A stretch of 5,710 bases of DNA from Gorillibacterium sp. (GTDB taxonomy: Bacteria; Bacillota; Bacilli; Paenibacillales; NBRC-103111), in the NCBI GenBank assembly GCA_014380705.1, contig JACMJI010000409.1:1-5710 (forward strand). The letters run 5' to 3'. Both the position numbers and the translations under genes were made by a program. Numbering within the stretch: the stretch's first letter is position 1; each line of letters begins with the position of its first letter. Below the pieces are notes generated by a model, which ran no database searches, was not told the DNA's origin, and was given only the letters and a program-made list of their open reading frames with translations. This document shows positions 1-5,710 of the stretch, in pieces.

Positions 1-2
1 AA

Positions 3-173
3 GTGGAGGATTTGTGTGTTGAGCGTAGAGTTTACGTGGCGCCTTTGAATATGGCATTCTTTCCTTCGTCTAATCAGAGGATGTCATTTCAAGAGTGCCC
101 GAAGCCGACATACAAATCTGCAACGTCCTTGGTTTTTGGGCAGCCTGAGAAATCCATTTCTGATGTCATATAA
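3..173 (+). CDS. Possible C-terminal fragment of an unrecognised plus-strand gene (partial at left edge)
   Basis: One plus-strand frame is open from the window edge to a TAA at 171-173, giving about 56 residues that end ...GQPEKSISDVI. The other two plus frames and all three minus frames contain stops in this stretch. I do not recognise the protein. It has no evident membrane segment or motif, and it contains two Cys and several Pro and Ser residues. The main support is position: the stop codon sits at the foot of a hairpin terminator that has a good T-run in the plus direction, as expected for the end of a plus-strand gene. Against it, 56 open codons can occur by chance, so this may be non-coding. 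There is no internal ATG with a convincing ribosome binding site, so if real it begins outside the window. Confidence 0.35.
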   Translation: MEDLCVERRVYVAPLNMAFFPSSNQRMSFQECPKPTYKSATSLVFGQPEKSISDVI

Positions 174-216
174 AAGACTTTCAACCCACCATCTGGCGGT
201 GTTGAAAGTCTTTTTA
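172..216. terminator. Bidirectional intrinsic terminator between convergent genes
   Basis: A perfect 14-bp stem is formed by 172-185 (AAAAGACTTTCAAC) and 201-214 (GTTGAAAGTCTTTT). The inner ACC (188-190) can also pair with GGT (198-200), closing a 7-base loop. In the plus direction the stem runs into TTTTTATT. In the minus direction it runs into TTTTATAT. It can therefore end the plus-strand frame stopping at 173 and also the minus-strand MMPL gene, whose stop lies about 50 bases away. The plus direction has the better T-run. Confidence 0.85.
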
Positions 217-266
217 TTCATATACTGGTGGTTACCTTTCAACACGAATCTATATTCGATGATCCG

Positions 267-2507
267 TTAGCTCTCTTGCCGCTGCTTCCCTGAAACAGTC
301 TGTGTTTCAAGCTTCCCTGGCCAGAAGGCATGCTTGCCCAGGAGCACCGTGATAGCAGGAACGAGGAACGGACGAACGAGAAAAGTATCCAAGAGCACAC
401 CAATCGCTGTTATTAATCCAAAATGTACAAGAACCTGGATCGGCAAGGTGGTTAACACTGCGAACGTCCCTGCGAGGATTATCCCTGCGGAAGTGATAAC
501 AGCCCCCGTTCGAGTTACCCCTTGACTAACCGCATCCTTGAAGGGTAGCCCCTCTTTAACTTTTTTCCAGATACTTGAGATCATGAAAATATTATAGTCC
601 TCACCTAGTGCTACAAGAAAAACGAAGGAGTAGAGCGGGATAGCTCCCGAGATTGACTCGACACCAAACCCGTAATGCAGAATAAGCCATCCCAGCCCGA
701 GAGCCGAGAAGAATGACAATACCACCGTCAGCACCAGATAGGCCATGGCCACAAGCGAGCGTAGGTACGCAAGTAAGAGTAGAGCGATCAAACCAATAAC
801 GACGGGAATGATCGTCAACGTGTCCTGCTTTGACACTTCCCTTGTGTCGTATTGATCTGAGGTTTGCCCGCCAACCCACACCTTATGCTCCGGTGATTCA
901 ATGCCAGCCTTAGTCAATGCATCAATTGCCGCCTGGCGAATGATAGGAATGGTGTTAACCGCTTCATTCGAATAAGGATTTATCTTAAGCTTTAGTTCAT
1001 AGGCTTGAATATCCCCGTTTACCTTCCCTTTCACAGGCTGTGATAATTCTCCCGTAAATGGCAGCGTAGATAGAGCTTCACTAACATGATGTGTTTTACC
1101 CTTCGTATCCACCATGACCTGAATGGGTGCTAAACTCCCAGGTTCAAATTTATCTGCAAGTAACGTAAAGCCTTCTCGGGATGGTATATCCTTAGGGAAC
1201 GAGGATAACAAGTCATAAGTAACCTTGACTCCTGATGAACCAACCGCTAACCCGGCTAGCAAGAAGAACGTGAGCAAAGCAACCGTCCAAGGTCGACGAG
1301 TTACCACATCGCCGTTCCATCTACCGTAACGTTCAGTTGGCTTGGCAATGGGTGGTTTCTTTCCTTTACGTTCTGCTCTTTCCAATATCATCTTAGGTGT
1401 TCTTGGCACAAAGGGGAAGAAGGAAACCCTGCCGAGAATGGCCAAAAGCGCTGGAACTAGCGTAAGGCTGGCAACCCCCATAATGAGGATAGCAAGACTA
1501 AAAGGAATGGCAAAGCGATGATACGATCCATATTCAGCTAAAAGTAGAGCGAGCAAGGCAAGAACGACGGTAATTCCGCTCATAGCGATTGCACCCGCCG
1601 AATCTTCTATAGAGCGCTTCAAGGCTACCCCGCGATCACTCTCTTCAGTTAGCAATTTGCGGTATCTAGCAATCAGGAACAGACAATAATCCGTACCTGC
1701 ACCAAATAGCAGGACCGTCATAATGGAAATCGCTTGTGAATCTACGGTGATCCACCCTCGACTCGCAATGAAGCCGAGAATGGGGCTGACCACACCATAG
1801 GCAAAACCAACCGCCACTAACGGAATCAAGGCCAAAACAGGAGAACGGTAGATGAGCAATAGTAGAACTAAAACAAGCAGTACTGTACCGAGCAGAAGCG
1901 CAACATCCGCATTCTTAAATAAGTCAGCCGCATCAATGGCTATACCCGCTGGCCCAGTAACGCGTGCACTTAGCATACTTGTATCCTTGATTTTAACATC
2001 ATAGGGATTACTTCCAAACAGCGTTGTTGTAACCTGCTTCAATTTCTCCACATTCGTTTGGAGCCAGTCCTCTTCCGTACCATTATGGAACAATACAGGC
2101 ATAACAAGTGTACTTTGGTCCTCGGATAGACTGCTTAGCAACGCAGGCAAAGGCAGCTGGAAATAGGGTGGAACAAATGCTTGATTAGGTAGAGGGGTTG
2201 TGGTCAGGGTCTCCGTCAGCTTGCGGATATTATTCAAACTTTGTTCACTAAGCCCGCCTTCCTGGTGCCAAACGACAAGGGCAGGAATCCCCTCTTGTCC
2301 TGGGAATTCACGGGCTGCCAGCTCCTGAGCTTGAACCGAAGGTCGATTTGCACCAAGATTAGCGGCTCCATTGTTCTCCTCATCCCCGACAGCAGGCAGT
2401 AACATCGTTAGGCACGCTGTTAAGGCTATCCAAACCAACAGGGTGATCCACTTGGACTTAGGGCCTGCCACTACTTTAACGATCCAATCTAACCACGTTG
2501 AACGCAT
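267..2507 (-). CDS. MMPL family transporter (RND superfamily, YdfJ-like exporter)
   Basis: A complete 746-residue integral membrane protein of the MMPL branch of the RND superfamily, which exports lipids, drugs or other hydrophobic compounds using the proton gradient. It has the duplicated MMPL plan: TM1 at about 20-40, an extracytoplasmic domain at about 42-198, TM2-6 at about 201-360, a basic cytoplasmic linker at about 365-400, TM7 at about 407-425, a second outer domain at about 428-562, and TM8-12 at about 563-724. Both proton-relay Asp-Tyr pairs known from mycobacterial MmpL3 are present: D273-Y274 in GAGTDY (TM4) and D637-Y638 in ALGEDY (TM10). The family's closing DTFLVRPFLVPAI motif is at 707-719. 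Length fits B. subtilis YdfJ-type proteins. The ATG start is fixed by an AGGAGG eight bases upstream. The substrate cannot be read from the sequence. The next gene upstream, 90 bases away on the same strand, is a radical SAM protein. A promoter with an operator-like inverted repeat lies in that gap, so regulated expression is likely, but no regulator gene is in the window. Confidence 0.93.
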   Translation of the reverse strand: MRSTWLDWIVKVVAGPKSKWITLLVWIALTACLTMLLPAVGDEENNGAANLGANRPSVQAQELAAREFPGQEGIPALVVWHQEGGLSEQSLNNIRKLTETLTTTPLPNQAFVPPYFQLPLPALLSSLSEDQSTLVMPVLFHNGTEEDWLQTNVEKLKQVTTTLFGSNPYDVKIKDTSMLSARVTGPAGIAIDAADLFKNADVALLLGTVLLVLVLLLLIYRSPVLALIPLVAVGFAYGVVSPILGFIASRGWITVDSQAISIMTVLLFGAGTDYCLFLIARYRKLLTEESDRGVALKRSIEDSAGAIAMSGITVVLALLALLLAEYGSYHRFAIPFSLAILIMGVASLTLVPALLAILGRVSFFPFVPRTPKMILERAERKGKKPPIAKPTERYGRWNGDVVTRRPWTVALLTFFLLAGLAVGSSGVKVTYDLLSSFPKDIPSREGFTLLADKFEPGSLAPIQVMVDTKGKTHHVSEALSTLPFTGELSQPVKGKVNGDIQAYELKLKINPYSNEAVNTIPIIRQAAIDALTKAGIESPEHKVWVGGQTSDQYDTREVSKQDTLTIIPVVIGLIALLLLAYLRSLVAMAYLVLTVVLSFFSALGLGWLILHYGFGVESISGAIPLYSFVFLVALGEDYNIFMISSIWKKVKEGLPFKDAVSQGVTRTGAVITSAGIILAGTFAVLTTLPIQVLVHFGLITAIGVLLDTFLVRPFLVPAITVLLGKHAFWPGKLETQTVSGKQRQES

Positions 2508-2515
2508 TCTTTTCG

Positions 2516-2521
2516 CCTCCT
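2516..2521 (-). promoter_or_regulatory. Ribosome binding site of the MMPL gene
   Basis: The minus strand reads AGGAGG here, with 8 bases before the ATG at 2507. This is a near-perfect Shine-Dalgarno and it decides the start codon. Confidence 0.9.
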
Positions 2522-2560
2522 AATAGGGTGGATTCCTTCCATGAACGCCATACTTTAGCT

Positions 2561-2580
2561 TCTTATACCTATGTGTAAGA
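2561..2580. promoter_or_regulatory. Operator-like 20-base inverted repeat upstream of the MMPL gene
   Basis: The arms TCTTATAC (2561-2568) and GTGTAAGA (2573-2580) are inverted copies matching at 7 of 8 positions, separated by 4 bases (CTAT). The repeat covers the likely -10 box and part of the spacer of the proposed MMPL promoter. A dimeric repressor of TetR, MarR or GntR type bound here would block transcription, and exporters of this family are often controlled this way. There is no T-run, so it is not a terminator. That it is a binding site is inference from symmetry and position. Confidence 0.5.
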
Positions 2581-2590
2581 GCAGGATCGA
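2562..2590 (-). promoter_or_regulatory. Probable SigA-type promoter for the MMPL gene
   Basis: On the minus strand there is a -35-like TCGATC (2585-2590; 3 of 6 matches to TTGACA), a 17-base spacer, and a -10-like TATAAG (2562-2567; 5 of 6 matches to TATAAT). Transcription would begin near 2555, giving a leader of roughly 50 bases before the ATG. The -35 is weak and the upstream gene could also read through, so this is moderately supported. Confidence 0.45.
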
Positions 2591-2597
2591 GAGAACC

Positions 2598-4433
2598 TCA
2601 TGTGGTGAACCTTAAGGTTTCTTGCTTTTGCAGGAAAGGCCGTTCCAGAGTTGCTGTAAAGTACTCTGCGGTTCCTCCTGCCGGTGGATAATAAACGAGT
2701 AGCAGCGTATCACGCTCCAAATCAATCACACCCTCCTGCTCATAGCGGGCAAGGTCAAAGGGAAGCATCTCCACAACCCCGTGCTTGTGCAATTCTCGTT
2801 CGGTGAGCTTGTGTTCAGTTAAGGAATGAAGCCCCGGTTCGGCTCTGCTTATAAAATGATCTGGGTATTCCGCAGCGTATCGCACCAAATCAGAATGCTC
2901 GGATTTACTCAGTGAGAAATCCCACCAAATCTTGCGTGGCTTATACTTGTGATTAAGAAAATAATCCAACTTAAGTAGTCCCTCGACCACATGAAAGTTA
3001 GGCATATGGCGATTAATCAAGAAAGTGTGGAGACGACTGAATAAGTCCTCTAGCTGATACCCTGTCTTTGCCCAGCCTTGGCTTTCCGTATAATCACCCA
3101 GCTCTTGAAAAAAATCAAAGGGGGTAGCAAATTCTCTGGCGATTAAGTAATCAACGGTCCGGTCCGTGCGATGGTCGTTCCAATATTTTTCCAGCATATC
3201 TTCAAGACGCTTTATCCGAACAATGTCTGCGAATGGCAGTATAGGATTACCAAGGATTTCATAAGGGGCATTCTCCATGTAGATATACCCGTATTTCCCC
3301 GCATCCCGGCGCATTCCCGTGCCCCTGAGCATTTTGAGAAAGCCCAATTGAAGCTCTTCCGGCCTCATGTCAAAAACATCGTTGAATGTCTTGCGAAAGG
3401 ATTCATAATCCTCTTCGGGCAAGCCTGCGATCAGATCCAGATGCAGATCGATTCTACCTGTGGCCTTTACAGCATTGACGGTCCGACTCAACTTGGCAAA
3501 ATTCTGCTTCCGTTTCACCAATTCATTCGTTCGCTCATTGGTCGACTGAATGCCGATCTCAAATCGAAAGATACCTGATGGAGCATACTCAGCCAGAAAG
3601 TCAAGCACCTCTGGCCGCATGATATCCGCCGTTATCTCAAATTGAAAGATGCAGCCACCATGATTTTCAATAAGAAAAGCAAACATCTCTAAGGCATATT
3701 CCCGCTTGATGTTGAAGGTCCGGTCTACAAATTTAATCTGTTTGGCCCCAGCCGCAACGAGGTACAGAATATCTGCTTTGGTTCGCTCAATGTCAAAATA
3801 ACGAACACCTGTCTCGATGCTAGACAAACAAAACTGACAATGAAATGGACAACCTCGGCTCGTCTCAAAATAAACAATACGACTGCTCAGTTCCTTCGCA
3901 TCCTCTAGAAACCGATATGGCGTAGGAATATCATCGAGGTTAATTTTAAGGGCAGGCGGGTTTAAACAAACAAGCTCCTCTTGACTCGTCAGATCATCCG
4001 CAGATCCTTTTCGGTAAGCGAGACCATCAACCCGCTCAAACTGCTTCGCCCCATCCAGTTCGCGGAGCAATTGAAGGAAGGGTCCTTCCCCTTCTCCCAT
4101 GATGACAAAATCAAGCTCCGGCACGCGCTTTAGCCAATAATCCGCATCATAAGACACCTCGGGCCCGCCAAACACAACGATCAGCTCGGGATTGATTTTC
4201 TTGAGCATCTTGGCAATTTGAATCGTTTCTTCCGTATTCCAGATATAACAGGAGAACCCGAGAACATCCGGTTTTCTTCCATAAAGATCGGTTACGACAT
4301 TGAGTAATGGGTCCTTGATCGTATATTCAACAATCTTCACCGGAAACTCTTCCGCACAATACGCTTTAAGCAGACGTAAAGCCAGGTTGGTGTGGATGTA
4401 TTTGGCGTTTAGGGTGGCTAACACAATATTCAT
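2598..4433 (-). CDS. B12-binding domain-containing radical SAM protein (BchE/MiaB-like architecture, C-terminal DUF4080-like region)
   Basis: A complete 611-residue cytoplasmic enzyme. Residues 1 to about 130 form a Rossmann-like B12-binding domain, with a beta strand at MNIVLATLN, LGFSCYIWN at 58-66 and VVFGGPEVSYD at 86-96. The usual base-off D-x-H-x-x-G motif is not there: the matching loop reads NAKYIHTNLA, so cobalamin, if bound, is probably held without that His ligand. The radical SAM domain spans about 185-400. It has the 4Fe-4S motif C195-x3-C199-x2-C202 (ETSRGCPFHCQFC), then KFVDRTFN (234-241), FEIGIQS (291-297) and DLIAGLPEEDYESF (333-346), which are typical of the Elp3/MiaB-like superfamily. 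The C-terminal third (about 405-611) resembles the DUF4080 region found in Firmicutes proteins of this type. Such enzymes split S-adenosylmethionine to make a radical, but the substrate of this subfamily is not known to me. The ATG is backed by GAGAGG seven bases upstream. It has its own promoter, and may be co-transcribed with the MMPL gene 90 bases downstream. Confidence 0.9.
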   Translation of the reverse strand: MNIVLATLNAKYIHTNLALRLLKAYCAEEFPVKIVEYTIKDPLLNVVTDLYGRKPDVLGFSCYIWNTEETIQIAKMLKKINPELIVVFGGPEVSYDADYWLKRVPELDFVIMGEGEGPFLQLLRELDGAKQFERVDGLAYRKGSADDLTSQEELVCLNPPALKINLDDIPTPYRFLEDAKELSSRIVYFETSRGCPFHCQFCLSSIETGVRYFDIERTKADILYLVAAGAKQIKFVDRTFNIKREYALEMFAFLIENHGGCIFQFEITADIMRPEVLDFLAEYAPSGIFRFEIGIQSTNERTNELVKRKQNFAKLSRTVNAVKATGRIDLHLDLIAGLPEEDYESFRKTFNDVFDMRPEELQLGFLKMLRGTGMRRDAGKYGYIYMENAPYEILGNPILPFADIVRIKRLEDMLEKYWNDHRTDRTVDYLIAREFATPFDFFQELGDYTESQGWAKTGYQLEDLFSRLHTFLINRHMPNFHVVEGLLKLDYFLNHKYKPRKIWWDFSLSKSEHSDLVRYAAEYPDHFISRAEPGLHSLTEHKLTERELHKHGVVEMLPFDLARYEQEGVIDLERDTLLLVYYPPAGGTAEYFTATLERPFLQKQETLRFTT

Positions 4434-4440
4434 AGTTGAT

Positions 4441-4446
4441 CCTCTC
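4441..4446 (-). promoter_or_regulatory. Ribosome binding site of the radical SAM gene
   Basis: The minus strand reads GAGAGG followed by 7 bases (ATCAACT) and the ATG at 4433. The spacing is normal and supports this start; no in-frame alternative with a better site is needed. Confidence 0.8.
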
Positions 4447-4469
4447 TACTTTAACTGCTGTCTATTCCT

Positions 4470-4498
4470 ATTGTAACAAAAGAAAGTCTCTTTCGAAA
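4470..4498 (-). promoter_or_regulatory. Extended -10 SigA-type promoter for the radical SAM gene
   Basis: The minus strand carries TGTTACAAT, an extended -10 element with TACAAT at 4470-4475 (5 of 6 matches to TATAAT). A weak -35-like TTTCGA (4493-4498) lies 17 bases upstream. Transcription would start near 4463, leaving a leader of about 30 bases before the ATG, enough for the ribosome binding site. A short inverted repeat, GAAAG-TCT-CTTTC at 4482-4494, falls in the spacer and overlaps the edge of the -35. Confidence 0.55.
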
Positions 4499-4570
4499 AT
4501 GCACCATGGATTGCCGGGGAATCCTACCTTGAAAATACTTATTCATCTCAAAAGAAGAGGATTAATTCCA

Positions 4571-4605
4571 TTAAAAACAGCCTTCCTATGTAGAGGAAGG
4601 CTGTT
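4571..4605 (-). terminator. Intrinsic terminator of the substrate-binding protein gene
   Basis: A perfect 11-bp stem pairs AACAGCCTTCC (4576-4586) with GGAAGGCTGTT (4595-4605) around an 8-base loop. Read on the minus strand, the stem is followed by TTTTTAA (4577-4571). It lies 28 bases after the TAA of the binding-protein gene. There is no T-run in the plus direction, so it acts one way and separates that gene from the radical SAM gene downstream. Confidence 0.9.
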
Positions 4606-4633
4606 GTCTAAATGCTAGAACCGATTATTCGTA

Positions 4634-5710
4634 TTATTGCGGGTCAATCTTTGTCTTAAATTTCTGTTCACCATTAATAAATTCCAAGATAACGGCAGAT
4701 TTCACTGGGTCATGGTTTTCATTGAAGGTAATCGTTCCGGTTGCTAATTTTAAATCCTTTGTTGCAGCGATAGCTTCACGCAGCTTCTCAGGATCTGTAG
4801 AGCCAGCACGTGTGAGTGCATCAGCCAAAAGGTTCACGGAATCAAAACCAAGTGCAGCAAGAGCATCCGGTGTTACATCTTTATTTGCAGCTTTATAGCT
4901 TTTAACAAAGTTCACAATGGCTTCAGATTGATCATCTGGTGCATAGTGATTGGAGATAAACGTGTTAGCTAGTGCTTCCTTACCCGCAATTTCAACCAGC
5001 TTAGGGGAGTCCCATCCATCTCCACCTAGGATTGGAATCATAATGCCTAGTTCACGAGCTTGTTTGACAATCTTGCCCGCTTCTTCATAGTAGCCTGGGA
5101 CATAAATGACATCTGGGTTTTGAGACTTAATCCGTGTAAGGACAGCTTTGAAATCTGTATCTTTTTCTTGGAAGGATTCTTCACCAACAATCGTACCGCC
5201 TGATGCGATGAAGGTTTCCTTAAAGAATTTTTGCAAGCCCTTAGAGTAATCGCTCGATGCATTAACATAAATGACCGCTTTCTTTGCCTTCAAATCATTG
5301 AATGCAAAGTTGGCCATAACCTGACCTTGGAAGGGATCAATAAAGCAAGCACGGAAAACCCAGTCGTAGACTTTACCTGACTTCTCATCAACCGTTACTT
5401 TCGGATTGGTTGCGGTTGGTGCAATCAGTGGGATTTTCTTTTCCATTGCTACAGGGACAGCACCCATCGTATTGGTTGTGGTTACGGGTCCAATCAGAGC
5501 AACAGCACCATCGGCGATCAGCTTCTGAGCGACCCGAGTGGCCTCTTCTGCTTTTGAAGCGTTGTCCATCTCGATAATCTCCAGCTTGCGACCTCCCAAA
5601 ACACCACCTGCTGCGTTAATCTGTTCAACAGCCAGTTTAGCGCCATTAAGAGCTGAATTACCGAAGGAAGCCTGCCCACCACTCATTTCAAAATTAGCAC
5701 CGATTTTAAT
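4634..5710 (-). CDS. Branched-chain amino acid-type ABC transporter substrate-binding protein (LivJ-like), 5' end outside window
   Basis: A periplasmic-binding-protein type I fold (Peripla_BP_6 / Leu-Ile-Val-binding family), of which 358 residues are visible. It would be an extracellular lipoprotein that captures a small substrate, typically branched-chain or other amino acids or amides, for an ABC importer. The reading frame stays open to the right edge, and the residues before the first visible Met (IKIGANFE) are the family's conserved first strand. That Met at 5686 is therefore internal, and the signal peptide and lipobox lie beyond 5710. Numbering from the edge, family hallmarks are SGGQASFG (10-17), ALIGPVTTTNT (71-81), PLIAPTATNP (94-103), the region around FRACFIDPFQG (119-129), VPGYYEEAG (204-212), GGDGWDSP (229-236) and the C-terminal ATGTITFNENHDPVK (323-337). 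The Thr/Ser residues in the second and third of these, and the Asp in GDGWD, sit where LivJ holds the ligand's amino and carboxyl groups; the exact ligand is not clear. A strong terminator follows the stop, and no permease or ATPase gene is downstream. Confidence 0.93.
   Translation of the reverse strand: MKIGANFEMSGGQASFGNSALNGAKLAVEQINAAGGVLGGRKLEIIEMDNASKAEEATRVAQKLIADGAVALIGPVTTTNTMGAVPVAMEKKIPLIAPTATNPKVTVDEKSGKVYDWVFRACFIDPFQGQVMANFAFNDLKAKKAVIYVNASSDYSKGLQKFFKETFIASGGTIVGEESFQEKDTDFKAVLTRIKSQNPDVIYVPGYYEEAGKIVKQARELGIMIPILGGDGWDSPKLVEIAGKEALANTFISNHYAPDDQSEAIVNFVKSYKAANKDVTPDALAALGFDSVNLLADALTRAGSTDPEKLREAIAATKDLKLATGTITFNENHDPVKSAVILEFINGEQKFKTKIDPQ

Noticed and set aside
334..525. 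63-codon plus-strand open frame
   Set aside because: It is antisense to the conserved C-terminus of the MMPL gene and lacks a ribosome binding site.
601..879. 92-codon open frame on the minus strand
   Set aside because: It overlaps the MMPL gene in another frame across its conserved last membrane segments; the translation is basic and Cys/Trp-rich with no domain.
3171..3578. 135-codon open frame on the plus strand
   Set aside because: It lies wholly antisense to the conserved radical SAM domain, has no ribosome binding site of note and its translation resembles no family. It is a shadow of the real gene.
4571..4605. Hairpin as a riboswitch or attenuator for the radical SAM gene
   Set aside because: It lies upstream of that gene's likely transcript start (about 4463) and fits a simple terminator for the preceding gene. 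No T-box, SAM or cobalamin riboswitch core was seen in the 200-base gap.
4436..4618. 60-codon plus-strand open frame in the gap before the radical SAM gene
   Set aside because: It begins at a TTG without a Shine-Dalgarno, runs across the radical SAM promoter and the whole terminator hairpin, and its translation is not protein-like.
5047..5268. 73-codon minus-strand open frame
   Set aside because: It lies in an alternative frame inside the binding-protein gene, whose own frame is strongly conserved here.

Overview
The window carries three recognisable protein genes, all on the minus strand, plus a possible fragment of a plus-strand gene at the left edge. The style is that of a low-to-mid-GC Gram-positive of the Bacillales, and I infer a Paenibacillus-like organism. 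The grounds are strong AGGAGG-type ribosome binding sites, SigA-like promoters, compact hairpin-plus-T-run terminators, a YdfJ-like MMPL exporter and a Firmicutes-style B12-binding/radical SAM protein. The species is not proven from the sequence. There is no tRNA, rRNA, CRISPR array, insertion sequence or phage gene.

Layout from left to right. At 3-173 an open plus-strand frame enters from outside the window and stops at the foot of a hairpin (172-215). This hairpin has T-runs in both directions, so it can end both that frame and the convergent minus-strand gene. At 267-2507 lies a complete MMPL/RND-type membrane exporter with both intramembrane Asp-Tyr pairs. Upstream of it, in a 90-base gap, are a good Shine-Dalgarno, a SigA-like promoter and a 20-base inverted repeat covering the -10 region, which looks like a repressor operator. 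At 2598-4433 lies a complete radical SAM protein with an N-terminal B12-binding-like domain and the CxxxCxxC cluster motif. It has its own extended -10 promoter at about 4470-4498. At 4571-4605 is a one-way terminator for the last gene, a LivJ-like amino-acid ABC transporter substrate-binding protein. That gene occupies 4634-5710 and runs off the right edge, so its signal peptide is outside the window.

In transcription terms there are probably two or three units, all read leftward. The binding-protein gene ends at its own terminator. The radical SAM gene starts from its own promoter and may read through into the exporter, since no terminator is visible between them. The exporter also seems to have a separately controlled promoter. 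No common pathway for the three proteins can be shown. The region looks like ordinary chromosome with two points of interest: a radical SAM enzyme of unknown substrate, and an exporter with an operator-like site but no regulator gene in view. I did not find convincing evidence of a wholly new system.
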